A stretch of 64,000 nt of DNA, taken from Rhyacophila brunnea. Its lineage: Eukaryota; Arthropoda; Insecta; Trichoptera; Rhyacophilidae. The translations under genes were made by a program, and so were the position numbers. Shown in pieces: positions 22,741-34,174 of this stretch (position 1 is its first letter; every line of letters starts with the position of its first letter). The stretch lies in NCBI GenBank assembly GCA_022495005.1, contig JAGYXB010002034.1:434001-498000 (forward strand), written 5' to 3'. The notes under the pieces were generated by a model that saw only the letters and a list, made by a program, of their open reading frames with translations, ran no database searches and had not been told where the DNA came from.

Positions 22741-23150
22741 TATTGTCAGAATCTCAGAATCACTAATAAAGGATTTTAAATTGTGGGCTTAAAGGAGAAT
22801 ACGTCTTATGATAATATCAAGGATCAAAAAATTCGTAGGTAACCATTAGTAGAGGTTGTGGTTTGTCGACAATTTTAGATAGATTTTCAATATTTCTCGA
22901 GGATAATTTTTAATGTCTTCCAGACTAAATCTTCTAAATTAAAAAATACCATTTGGATATCAAAGATAGGTAGAAATGTGTTCTACGGGATAATATGGGA
23001 AAGATTTCTAAGGTCTTAGAAATTAAAAAAAAAAAACAAATTTCCTCTACAAAATAAACTTGTTTTTCAGTCAAAAGCCATTTAAATTGAGTAGGTTAAA
23101 AGCAAAAGGGCTTCTCTCTATTTTTGAAATACACAACAAATTAGACTTAG

Positions 23151-23382
23151 AGGCCATCCATGGACTGAAACCGTATGTGGTTTAGATCTGTGTTCCATAC
23201 TTAACTTATGATTTTTGTTCATGAAAATATATTTTCACTAAATCTGTAAGTGTATGGTATAAACGGATACGATCAGATGCTTATAATAAATACTATGTAA
23301 AATAAATTTCCGTGAACAGAAAAGATAAGCTTAGAATGCACACGATTTGAAACCGCATACGGTTTCAGTCCATGGATGGCCT
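23151..23382. mobile_element. MITE with 33-bp terminal inverted repeats
   Basis: Left AGGCCATCCATGGACTGAAA... (23151-23183) and right ...TTTCAGTCCATGGATGGCCT (23350-23382) match at 32 of 33 positions when inverted. The total is 232 bp with an AT-rich centre. No convincing TSD. Confidence 0.78.
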
Positions 23383-23810
23383 ACAAATACCAACCTACCT
23401 GACTATATTATTTTTAATTTAAACAATGGCCAAAGTAGCTCAACTTTATTATAATAAAACTTATACTGTAGATAGGTACCTAAAACCCCCTTAATATGTA
23501 AGTGATGGAGAGACCTTTCGCTTTTAATCTGCTCAATAAAATTGTCAACAACAAAGTAATGAACTATTACTTAGCAAAATTGAATATTATAATTCGTAGA
23601 TAGAATTCCGTTTTATATAAAGGAAATAAATTATATTATTAACTTGGACAGACTGTTTTATCAGTCGATAACTAATTAGACTGTAAATGTCACATCATTA
23701 TCAAGACTAGATGTTATATCGTCATTATATGCCATTTAAAATAACACTAGATGGACTCGGCAACTGCATGAATTAGGCAGTATACCAATAATAATATATA
23801 CTGGACCGGA

Positions 23811-24015
23811 GCGCACTGGAGCGCCGTTCCGGTTTGTGAAAACCATAAAATTATCGGTCTCGTGGAAAAAATAATTTGACCGTAGATAGGCTAAGATAGG
23901 TAGAAAATAGAAATAGAAAATAGAAGGTAGAAAATCTAACACTTATTTTTATAAAATACACATACAATTTGATAACTATATAAATATCCTCAGAAAATTG
24001 TCGAGCACTCCGGTT
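23811..24015 (+). repeat. Dispersed repeat D copy 1
   Basis: Shares with 26926-27120 the ordered words GACCGGAGCGC, GGAGCGCCGTTCC, GTCTCGTGGAAAAAATAAT, GATAGGCTA, ACTTATTTTTATAAAAT and TCAGAAAATTGTC. In this copy ACCGGAGCGC near the left edge and GCACTCCGGT at the right edge are inverted complements except one base, suggesting a DNA element. Confidence 0.7.
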
Positions 24016-24379
24016 TTTTCATTTTCATTTCGAGCGCTGCATAATATGTAGGTACCTACTCGTAATTTACAAAATTGATTGTTTGCGTGAATCTAAAATC
24101 GTGGTTGAATTTGGTTGAATGCTTGCGATTTTGTTGGGACACGAGCGAAAATAGTTAAATCAATCTGCGATGCGAAATAAATTGCAGCTAATTTAAACAA
24201 TAATCCCTGAGTTTCCGTTTTATATTGTTTAGTAGAGAAAGTTTTCTTTAACGATTTTGGTTAATATAGTAAACATTTCAAGAAGTGAGGTTCTATGTTC
24301 TCATTGATGAATGTCCGTGCCGAAAATTAGCCGATAATTCGCACGATACTAACGCGGTGTCGAAGGCGTGTAAACACCC
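24016..24379. other. No gene seen
   Basis: AT-rich lead-in to the CpG-rich block; nothing recognised. Confidence 0.45.
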
Positions 24380-24603
24380 CCCGGTCCACGCGCCTCGGTG
24401 GCTCAGCGGGTAACGCGCCGAGTCGGGTGCTGGAGTGCGGCGTGACGTCACCGGCGACTCGCTGTGTGCAAGTAGTGTGCGCGCGCAAAGGTCACGCTGG
24501 CTCGTTGAACCCGACTCGGCAGTCAGCTGTTCGCAGCGCGATCAGGAAGACATTTTTCGGCATGGCGTCAGGCCGATATGCAAGTGGGCAAGTACCTAAC
24601 TAA
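24380..24603 (+). promoter_or_regulatory. CpG-rich promoter-like block with CRE and possible short first coding exon
   Basis: GC and CpG jump sharply between about 24350 and 24580. TGACGTCA, a perfect palindromic CRE/ATF site, is at 24443-24450. GGCAGTCAGCTG downstream offers an initiator-like TCAG. At 24562 ATGGCG opens MASGRYASGQ, with a possible donor GCAA|GTACCT at 24592; unspliced, the frame stops at 24603. The piece at 24390-24420 (TGGCTCAGCGGG) also resembles a tRNA A box, so part may be an old SINE head. This is the best plus-strand candidate for a host gene 5' end, but the gene is unknown. Confidence 0.35.
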
Positions 24604-24918
24604 GGCAAGTCGTTCTTCGTAATCTCGTGAGGTGCTGTGCTCTCTCGGGGACATGGGACTGCCAATATGTTCATCGATGCCTCAATGCATTCAAAGCAAC
24701 ACTACCTAGCTACCTTACGCGCAATCTATTTCGATGAAATATTACCTCTCTAAATGCACTATTTTGCATAATGCATTATTTTGGATAACACACTTTCAAA
24801 TGATTCGGCTGCCATCAATTAAATACACGTACTTAATATAAGAGTGTACCTACTATGTGAATGAAACACGTTTCAATTATACATAATTTTATAAATGTAG
24901 AATAATATCAAACTAAAA

Positions 24919-25187
24919 GTAGGTACCAGTGGCGAAGGGTGGAGGTAGGCTGTTAAGATCCGACATATATATTTTTATCGGATTGCCCATAGCATACCTA
25001 AACTATTATGGTTTGGTTTAGGGCAGTTTAGGCAAAGTTTTATTGCAGTTTAGAAACTAACCAGCACCGTCTGCAAATTGTATTCTTAGTTCAACGAAAA
25101 CAAATAAGTATGACTGATAAAATTTAGTGTGCACTATCTATGTCGAATCTTAACAGTCTACCTCCACCCTTCGCCATCGGTACGTAC
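24919..25187. mobile_element. hAT-type MITE, family A copy 4 (internally deleted)
   Basis: The element 24927-25179 starts CAGTGGCGAAGGGTGG and ends CCCTTCGCCATCG. Flanks GTAGGTAC and GTACGTAC match at 7 of 8 positions. Much of the left arm interior is missing compared with copy 1. Confidence 0.85.
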
Positions 25188-26006
25188 CTATAACCTAAAA
25201 GTTATTTTTAATTACTGAATCATTCGATTGAGATTTTTGACTCATTTAAATTATTTAAAAACGACAATTTTGTAAGAATAATAACATTTTGTTAAACCGG
25301 TAAATAATAAAATTACCTAGTGTGCGAGATTATCTGCACCACCTTTAAATACCATACAAGTATTGAGTCTATAATCGTAACTTACATTATTATATGAGTT
25401 TCAGAAAAGTATTAAAGGTCGTTATACAATACAATCAAAATTAACCTATGACAAACATATTTTTGTCATTTTGTATACAATCAATTTATAATTTCGCCTG
25501 CGGTACTGCTTTACAAATACGACCCCAATTAATGTAGTAATGATTTATATTTACAGAACAGCCAAATTCTGTGTTCTCTGGATAGGTATATCCTGCATTA
25601 TTTTATGGTAAATTTCGTCTACGTTAATTATTTTACGTTTGACTATTTTACTGTACAGTACCATACCTTTTATCTTTGGTGTTTTATCTAATAGTTCTAT
25701 GTAATAAACGGAAAGCACTGATAACACGTGCATTTCTTATCAGTCTTATCATCAATAATTGAAACAGGTAGATGAGATATCGACATCACACTTTATCAGC
25801 TAAAAGTCACTGTACTCAAATGTATAATACCGATTCAATACAACTATGTACATACCAATATATAGGTGTAAGTATTATTTTTTAACATTCATATCATCGG
25901 GTTATCATCATAAACGTATTATCATTACCAGTTATCAGAAATGATATAAACAAAAGGTTAAGTCATAGAAATTATTTTATGAAATAAGAAATTTCGATCA
26001 ACTGAG
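25188..26006. other. No gene seen
   Basis: AT-rich; nothing recognised. Confidence 0.5.
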
Positions 26007-26014
26007 TGAGTGAC

Positions 26015-26294
26015 CAGTGGCGAAGGGTGGATGTAGGCTGTTAAGATCCGCCATAAATAGTGCACATTAAACTTTTTAAGTCATACGTATTTGTTTTTAT
26101 TGAAATAAGGCTACAATTTACAGATGGTATTGGGTTGGTAATGTTGGTATATGGGGTATAATTTTTTTTTTAAAACTTACCAACACCATCTGTAAATTGT
26201 AGTCTTATTTCAATGAAAACAAATACGTATTACTGACAAAGTTTAGTGTGCACTATTTATGTCGGATCCAGCCTACCTCCACCCTTCGCCACTG
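26015..26294. mobile_element. hAT-type MITE, family A copy 5 (short form)
   Basis: 280 bp from CAGTGGCGAAGG to CTTCGCCACTG, consisting of little more than the two inverted arms. The immediate flanks (TGAGTGAC, GTAGATAC) agree at only 4 of 8 positions, so no TSD is claimed. A SINE starts 16 bp downstream. Confidence 0.85.
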
Positions 26295-26310
26295 GTAGAT
26301 ACGCCAGATA

Positions 26311-26690
26311 GATATAGCCGAGCGGTGACGTTAACGTGTTCGCTTACGTGCTTATGAAGTCGCGGATCTCGGGTTCAAATCCCCGGTCTGGAAAATTCAC
26401 ATGTATTTTTAATCCGTGTCTGGACCATATCATGGACTTAATAGGTTGAACAAATGGATAACATCTATCGTAAAAGAATCTATTAAGAAACCTTTTCGTG
26501 AGACGGCCAAGATCCACATCGGATTGTACCTAGAACCAAAACCAAAGAAATACTGACGTAAAATCAAAGAGTTTTACTTGTACCTTGTGCCTAACATTGT
26601 GAAAAAGTGATTAACATCAATTTCTCGTAAAAACAAAATTGTTTTCATACAACCACCACCCTGTGGAGGGATGCCCGTGTGATCCTCTTA
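26311..26690 (+). mobile_element. tRNA-derived SINE, plus strand, with duplicated 3' body
   Basis: A box TAGCCGAGCGG and B box GGGTTCAAATCCC are well kept. The body words GTCTGGACC, TTAATAGGTTGAAC and TCGTAAAAGAATC run to about 26525. A second SINE 3' body (ACATCAATTTCTCGTAAAAA, ACCCTGTGGAGG, GTGATCCTC) follows at about 26600-26690, from another copy or a duplication. Confidence 0.75.
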
Positions 26691-26925
26691 AAAAATATAC
26701 TGCAATTTAGTAGTCAATGGAAAATTAATATTTCGTAAGTTGATGGTTTGAAATTGAAACATGGCGGATTACCAACTGCCGCCATCATTTAAAAAAAATA
26801 TAAAATCGTGATTGTACCTATATCTAAATATTCTCTAAGCGTTTTAGCAATATCTGCACACATTCTATTAAATCCGTGAGTATTCCTAATTTGTAAATAA
26901 TTACGTTTGAATTCCGTATTGAAAT

Positions 26926-27120
26926 CAGGGCTCGAGATGGACCGGAGCGCCGTTCCAGTTCGTAACATCGGTAAAATTCTCGCTTAGTCTCGTGGAAAAA
27001 ATAATTTGACCGTCTGACCTAGATAGGCTATATAACAAAAAACTAACACACTTATTTTTATAAAATCCACATAAAATTTGATACTTATGTAAATACGAGT
27101 ATCTTCAGAAAATTGTCAGC
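26926..27120 (+). repeat. Dispersed repeat D copy 2
   Basis: Same ordered words as 23811-24015. Begins CAGGGCTCGAGATGGACCGG, a hAT-like CAGGG start; the other end is not defined. Confidence 0.68.
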
Positions 27121-28522
27121 TGGTTAGACTATATCGCATTTTTGCTGATGATCGCTGCAAATTATCGTATTGCGCCATTTGACTATACGAATTCGGCCAC
27201 TTGAAATTGGATAAGCACAGCGCCCAATTTTCCTAGCGCCCAGTTGTCCCATTTCCTCAAATTTCATATAATATTTCGGTTCCGCCGAAGATAGACGTCA
27301 TAATGTGCCTATGCTTATTCGTATGATGGCAGTTTGTCGTTGGCAAAATAAACTTTGACACTGTGATTATTTATCATGTAGTTACGGAACAAACCCAGCG
27401 GTAAAAATCGTGCAAATTGTTTGAGTGAAAGGAAATGCGCATCCCATAACACACAGGAAAACCATGTAAGTACGTAGACGCATGCGCATATTTAAAATAC
27501 ATAATATACCTACTTGTATGGTGTCCGTCTGCTTTATTTAACCATTGTCTTTAAAATTACAGTGCAAAATCGTGTAGTTAAGTAACAAGGAAATTGCATT
27601 AACTTGTAGCTACGTGGGTACAACATTATACCTACAGAGGAAACATAGTCAACCCTCATTGTAGTAAGTGATACGAAGTGGGCCGAAAGCCTTAACCGTA
27701 AATTGAATATACTTATCCATAAAAATACTATACATATTATTATTTATTCCTCTCCGGTTGCTTCGTATCCAGTTCTAAAACAATTAACCCCTAGACAAAA
27801 ACACCCCATCAATAATCCACGGTTTAAAAAAAACCCCGGACCTCCTGTATTTAAATAATGATACAACCAACAATGGATACAAAAATAATTTGACATACCT
27901 ACCTAAGAAAATTCACAAAAGTACAGGAATCAATTTATACTGTTTATACCTATCTGCACATTTTGTATAGTGGAACCTCGCGCAGATTGCGATTTCTTGT
28001 AGTGCGTACGAATAAAATTGTACAAGGCAAATTGTTAGGTACAACTTACACGCCACTGGGCCCAATGACAGTAGTGTATGAGTAGCAGTGAAATAAGGAC
28101 ATTAATATCCAAGCTTTGAGAAAATCACACAGGTACCTAAGTGAGACCTCACCGGGCCGTATCCGGAGCCCCAGGATGAGAAAACAAAACCTCACGCAAT
28201 TACGAGGGTCGCCTATAATCCGGTTTCTTTTGATTTATGAATAATAAGACATCGGACAATACAGTCTACCATACAAGATAAAGACGAGATGTTGGATGCA
28301 TCAAGAGGCTCCCAATCTGGTCTGCGATTATTCAAGCCAAATTTACCAAGAAGATAGGGCAAATGTACCTAACTCAATAATTATTAATGAGAAGAGAATT
28401 TAATTATGTTATGATGCATTCATTATTAAATTATGCGGAATATTTTGAGTTGTAGGTATTTTATTTACTTTTATAACACATATGTAATTATTTTTAACAG
28501 TATTTATTACCTACCTAGATTT
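27121..28522. other. No gene seen
   Basis: AT-rich. CACGCCACTGGG at 28051-28062 resembles a hAT end, but no partner was found. Confidence 0.45.
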
Positions 28523-29398
28523 TTAAATACCAGTGGCGCACGCTCCATAGATGCTGTGGATGCGTCGCATGTCTTAGGCATAAAGTCCACTAAAGCAGGC
28601 TTGCGGGACGCTCGCGCATTTTCTATGTGAATCATCGAAAATACAACGTAATCAAAGACGCCAGCGCACACTGGATTTGACGACGCATTGTGCCCGCCTG
28701 CCCCATGAGTCACCGTTTTTTGGCTTCTCAGCGATACGAATTAACGAAAATACAACGTTGTCCATTCATTGAACACGGCAAGCAAAATCACGCTCCTCGA
28801 AGCGTCGTCGACAGACGGGCGAGAAGCCATTATTTAAAAACAGTGAACTCTTTGTTTTGTTATTGCGTGTCCGATATTAATTACAAGCCCCGAGAAATTT
28901 AATAATATTTTTATTGCTTTGTTATGAGAGACGCTGATAATAATAATTATTTTGTGCTCCTTGAGCCCCTTATTACATAGGTGAAGGGTAATGCGCGGGT
29001 GGAAGGGGGCCTACTCAGTAGTGAGCGCACCGAACGCTTTTTTGGTGGGCTTTATGCCTTAAAGCCAATAAATAAATTCAATTACATACTACATGCCTCA
29101 CACTGCTCCCTGTGAGAGAAAATGTACTATGGTATGGGACTTCCTATTTGATAGTAAGTATATTTTATCATACTGTCCAAACAGTTCTACATTGTTTTAT
29201 TATAGCATTGTTAACGTATAATTTCAGCGATAGCACCAATATATTAATTTGTTTTAACAATCTATTATCGGTTAGCCAACAGAAATAATGTATCTCTTAA
29301 TTGGAATATCCGACAAAATACCACATTATTTTAATAGAGGCATAACTTTTTAAGACCATGCCTAATCTGAAAAGACAACGCACGCCACTGTTAAATAC
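28523..29398. mobile_element. hAT-like element E copy 1, perfect 8-bp TSD
   Basis: The element 28531-29390 (860 bp) starts CAGTGGCGCACGC and ends CGCACGCCACTG, with the perfect flanking octamer TTAAATAC (28523-28530, 29391-29398). The left 300 bp is GC-rich and closely related to 53225-52735 read on the minus strand. Short frames exist (28690-28902 plus, 28507-28713 minus), but no transposase domain can be read, so it is probably non-autonomous. Confidence 0.88.
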
Positions 29399-29789
29399 AA
29401 AGGATTTGCATCATACGGTGATAGCGCGTTATTTTTTTTTTTATCAAAACTGTGTATTTATTTACCTAATTGCGTGATAAACAAAACGATAATTAGTTAG
29501 AATAAATTATTTATAATATTATAAAGTAATATTTTATTCGTACAAAATTAAGTCCTGTGAATCATTCGATGACGGCACATCCTAATAAAAGCGCGTAACG
29601 ATACAGACACAGCGGCTCGGCGCACTCGATTTCAGTGACCTTGAGCCAATTAACGATATTAACGACACATTTACTCCAAATCTAAATAAAATTCAATTCA
29701 CGGTTTAATTTAAAAAATGGGTTACGTGACGCCGATTTCGACGCCCATGAACATCATTCCCATGCTGTGACCTAAGCAGAGATAACGAA
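29399..29789. other. No gene seen
   Basis: AT-rich; nothing recognised. Confidence 0.45.
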
Positions 29790-30085
29790 GAAAAACCTTC
29801 TAAGGATACAGTCGCTGCAGGATTGGTTTGTCGAATAGACCAAATTTTCAGGAGATGAAAAACAAATTTCATAATCCTATATTTAAATACATGGAGATAT
29901 TTAAAGTGTTATTTTTACAGCATATGAATGATGTATTCATTACCATTACAAAGTAATTTACAGAAAAGGATGGTTCTAGTCCATTTAGATACAAAAAAAA
30001 CATTCTACATTAAAAGGTCGATTTCGACAAAAACGGATATTCGACAAACCAATCCTATAGCGACGATACATAGATGGAGCTTTTC
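29790..30085. mobile_element. Inverted-repeat element (about 296 bp)
   Basis: The left arm with GTCGCTGCAGG and ATTGGTTTGTCGAATA (29811-29836) is matched inverted by TATTCGACAAACCAAT and CCTATAGCGAC (30038-30064), 25 of 27. Weaker pairing extends outward to 29790 and 30085. Fits a MITE; TSD not resolved. Confidence 0.6.
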
Positions 30086-30228
30086 TATTTACTACGAAAA
30101 ATGAAGCTGATAATGAGGTTAATCTTTTCATACTAATGCAAATTTAACGTCTGCAAAAATCATACCTATGTCATCTCCAGACAGACATGATAATAAATAA
30201 TACACAATTTTGAAAACACGGGAGTCCG

Positions 30229-30385
30229 GAACCAAAATCGGGCGCGAAACCCGAGAGATGCAGGTTCGATTCCTGCTGGGTGTCCTATTTTTTTCTATCG
30301 GTTATAGGTACCTATAATTTTCTCAGAAGGGTTTTCGAATGTAACATTCTTAAATCTTGTGAATTATTCGTTGAATAAAAGACCT
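30229..30385 (+). mobile_element. Half copy of tRNA-like foldback element
   Basis: GGGCGCGAAACCCGAGAGAT, B box GGTTCGATTCC, then the arm words CTATCGGTTATA, TTTTCTCAGAAG and AATTATTCGTTGAATAAAA match the right arm of the elements at 4474 and 45084. The left arm is absent. Confidence 0.68.
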
Positions 30386-32410
30386 ACCGAATATAATCTA
30401 TATATATAGTTAAGCAATAACTAGCATTTCGATCGAAATTCACAAATTCAACATTCATGTTGATGCTATGTTTTATGTCATAAGCAAAACAATATAGAGT
30501 AATACCATTCATATCTAGGTAAATAACGCGTCGATTTGAGTACCAATACGGATTGGTAGGTGTCTATTTCGATAACATCGGTGTATTTTTTTTCAAGTTT
30601 CATTGATATTGACAATTATAAAAAATAAAAATAACGAAACTTATAAAAACACAATGCAGTGAATGGGTTAAGAATTGTGTGAGCGAAATTCATATACGTA
30701 ACTGAACGATTAAGCGCAGCACGCATGAGGGACGTAACGTGGCTATTCGATCGCGCAGCAAAGACGCAAACTCTTTCGCATGCAAATTTACGTACGTCAG
30801 AAAGAGGCAGGATAATAGCCAGACAGAGAGAGCGAGAAAGAATGCCCATGTGTGTGTGCTGCAATGCGTTGCAGACACACAGACAAATATTACCTACCTA
30901 CCTTTATTTGAAATTAGTATTTTTATTCAATAATAAATATGCACAAGATTTAAGAATATTACATTCTTTATTATGAAAAATAACGAATATCTGCGATAAA
31001 GGAATTTATGTACTTTCAATCAGAATGATATGACACGTAGTAGTGTACGATACATAAGCCACGTAACAACTTAGTCCGAGATTTAACACGTCTGATTTTT
31101 TCAGAGACAATGGACTCCATTCCTCTCTGACACATTTTGTCCGACAGGTACGAACGAGCTTGATAGAATTTCATTTTCATTTATACCCTACCTACGTCAT
31201 TGGTATCATTATACGGTGGACATTTACAGTCAATCGCATTTATCATAATAGTGTAGTTTATAGATCACCCGTCTCCGAAGCCGTGGGTGTCAAACCAACT
31301 TAAAATTTCTTTATAACGAAATTTTCAAATAACAATTTCAAGACGTTCACAACATGACATGGGAGGAAGAAAAATAAGTATTATAACAGCGACGTGGACT
31401 GTCCATTGAAATGGACACTGAATTTGTCAGCAATTCCTGCAGGAGTGGAGGTGAATTGAGTTTTAATTAAAACTTTCAAACCGTAGACTGTGTTGTGTTG
31501 GGACAGTTGCTTACAGACATTTGTTTAATTAATTAACGGAAAAACATATCTTCGTCTGTCTGGACTACGAATAGAAAGAGAAGACAACAACATAGTGTGA
31601 CTCTCTTTTTAAATTTTAGTTGTGATGGGCTAATATTTTTTTCCTGGTGTAGGTACCCAGGTACATAATAAGTTACAGCGAGAGTTTCCTCTCATCTCGA
31701 CCAGATCTTCGCAAAGATTATAACGAGTAGCGGAAATCCAAAACCGTACAAAAAGTACTGTTACATTGTATGGTATTTTTCCTTGTGTAATGGTAAACCT
31801 TGTCAACGTTATTATTATTGGGTAGAAATCTGTGAATCACCCTGAACTTTTGTCAATTTTTGATGGAAAGAGGTTGTATTAATTAAAATAAAAAACAATA
31901 CGTTTGATCCTAAAAGCATAATTTATGGTCCTCCACAGGATGGAAGGGATGGGAAGATAACAACTTCCATGACTAGTCCGTTGACTTGACGTTGAACCAA
32001 AAACGAACCATAAGTGCGAGTGAGAAAGCATTCATCACGCTCATATCTCCGCAATATGCGTTAGATTAAGATAGCATTTCTACGACTAAATTAAATATTT
32101 TTTGTATACATCGCCGGTAAATATTGATTTGATTGACTACATTCATTTACAAACTGCGAGAACGTGTTGCTGAAATTTATTAAATATATAGTTATGTAGT
32201 GGTACCTAATTAGTTTTAGTTAATTTAGTATAAAATATGGTTAACTACGTTGTGTTTAAATTTGGTAGCCGTACTGAGAAGCAACATGGTGGTATAACGT
32301 TTCATAGTTAAGTTAATAATAAAACATTGAGGTTACTACTTACTACATATTATTTTATTTTTAGATACTATCCAATTAATACGACGCCAATCTACAATAA
32401 AATATTAATA
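30386..32410. other. No gene seen; mixed CpG patch at 30690-30870
   Basis: The patch at 30690-30870 has CpG-bearing words and GAGAGAGCGAGAAAG. Open frames in three readings overlap there, none recognisable. It may be a promoter or decayed element. The rest is AT-rich. Confidence 0.4.
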
Positions 32411-32748
32411 ATTCTAATTAAATTAAATTTTGTACTATTCCATTTGAGTAATTTTTATGTGACCTAGGTTTCACTTTTCGGCATCTTCAGGCATTATGCG
32501 CACTCACCGATGTTAATAATGACAAATGCACACACTGACAACGAATAAAGTTAATTCTTGTTTATATAGTAATTTAATACAATATAAGAAGGTAAAAATT
32601 ATATTACCTACTAAGTAAAGGATCAGATATAAAAAACAAAATTTTAACATATACTTTAAGTATGTGTACCTACCTATCCGTAAGGTCGCAAAAATTATTC
32701 AAATGGAATAGTACAAAACTTAAATCAAGTAGAATTTAAATTAGAATT
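32411..32748. mobile_element. Inverted-repeat element (about 338 bp)
   Basis: The left arm contains TTTTGTACTATTCCATTTGA, then GTAATTTTT (about 32427-32456). The right arm has the inverted TCAAATGGAATAGTACAAAA (about 32700). Pairing continues outward to ATTCTAATT/AATTAGAAT. Fits a MITE; TSD unclear. Confidence 0.65.
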
Positions 32749-33119
32749 CCATCAGTACCCCCCCTCGGTCGATAGTATTAATTTTTAATAATCATAATTA
32801 TATTCTTTATTGCATTATTGTGGCTTTCCAGTAAAAAAAAAATTTTTACTGCTCAAATGACCAAATTATGGGAAATTGAAGTTTAACGGGATATTTTTTC
32901 CTATCTAAAAACTTATATTGATATGCCGTAAGTATTTAAAAAAAAATATTAAACTAATAAAAAAGTCACAAGTCACCCACTGAGTGTAAACGGTTGCATA
33001 GCCTAGAATAGATACAGAGAGACGGGTCGAACCAAAAGATTTCAACTCACCGTGAATCAAATATATTTTTTATCGATGTATTTATTCAAAGTGCTGATAA
33101 AATCGATGATTTCGATACG

Positions 33120-33300
33120 GCGACTACGCTTCCGATAGATCGCGCGCGGCGAGAAATGCACGTCGCGAAGACTGAAGACGCTCGCCAACGCCGGCGGAGA
33201 GCGGAGCGGCGCGGCGGGCGGCGACCGGCGGGGTGAACGACCCGCGGCCGAAGCCAAAAGCCGAGCTATGACCGCGCGTTCATTGGCACAGTCACCGCGG
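33120..33300. promoter_or_regulatory. CpG island-like block
   Basis: Very GC- and CpG-rich for this window (CGGCGG, GCGGCGCGGCGGGCGG). Its sharp edges and lack of repeats elsewhere in the window suggest a host promoter or 5' UTR, strand unknown. The minus frame 33057-33377 is Arg/Ala-rich and looks like composition only. A 10-bp-arm palindrome (TACTATACTC, T, GAGTATAGTA) lies next to it at 33329-33349. Confidence 0.35.
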
Positions 33301-33349
33301 CACGATATATACTTATGTACATACATCTTACTATACTCTGAGTATAGTA

Positions 33350-33926
33350 TACCAATTATACTGAGGCAGGGACGCATGCATTAAACTAGCGGTTTATATT
33401 TTCGTATCAAAAGTTAGGGAATTTAAAAAGGACGCATAAGAAACATTTCAGAACATTCATTAATTATTATTAAGTATATTAAATGACGTTTAAAACAAAA
33501 TTGTTCAATCATTGTTCTAGTTTATTTGGAGACTTCTTCCTACCGATATAACCCAATATCAGTATTGGTTTACTCTGGTATCTGCCTTAGTGGAGTTTTC
33601 GTTTTCGTTCCGGCCTCCCGAATATCAGTTATTTTACTCAATTTGGTTGATATTATATTTTTTCAATGTTTTTACAATCTGGCGCTGATTTCGGCGAAAT
33701 AGTTTTTGGCTATTCACACCTCCAATTGGATTTACGCCCTTGGTCGAAACCCAAACACACATTGGAAACACGGCATATTGTGCATTAATTATTGTCATAC
33801 GTGAGATTCAGGAAATAGATCACAATAGCGCATCCGTATATACCAATATATTGTAATGATTATTTCATTGTTTACCTACTGCAAAATATATGTCACAGGT
33901 CTAATAATTAATAAATTCTACTAAGT
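33350..33926. other. No gene seen
   Basis: AT-rich; nothing recognised. Confidence 0.45.
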
Positions 33927-34174
33927 AATTCTCTAATCCGACTAATTGGACTATAACGCCGTGGGTCCCAGGTTTGAATCCTGGGTCTAGCAAGTACACA
34001 TATTGTTTTACAATTTGTGTGTGTCAGAGTATGGACCTAATAGGTTGAGCAAGTGGCTGACATCCATTTCTCATAAAAAACAAAATCTGTCAATACAAAC
34101 CTCTATTCTGTGGAGGCCCATATGATCCAATTAGGATCGGACATGGTCGAAAGAAGAAGAAAAAATTCTCTAAT
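33927..34174 (+). mobile_element. tRNA-derived SINE with 11-bp TSD
   Basis: The body 33938-34163 has B box GGTTTGAATCC, GTCTAGCAAGTACACATA, GGACCTAATAGGTTGAGC, GTGGCTGACATCCATTTCTC, TGTGGAGGCCCATATGATCC and a tail GTCGAAAGAAGAAGAAAA. Perfect direct repeats AATTCTCTAAT (33927-33937, 34164-34174) flank it, the mark of target-primed retroposition. The A box is degraded. This copy defines the 3' end of the family. Confidence 0.88.

Noticed and set aside
33057..33377. 106-codon minus frame in a CpG island
   Set aside because: Arg/Ala/Pro/Ser bias follows GC content. No start context or domain.
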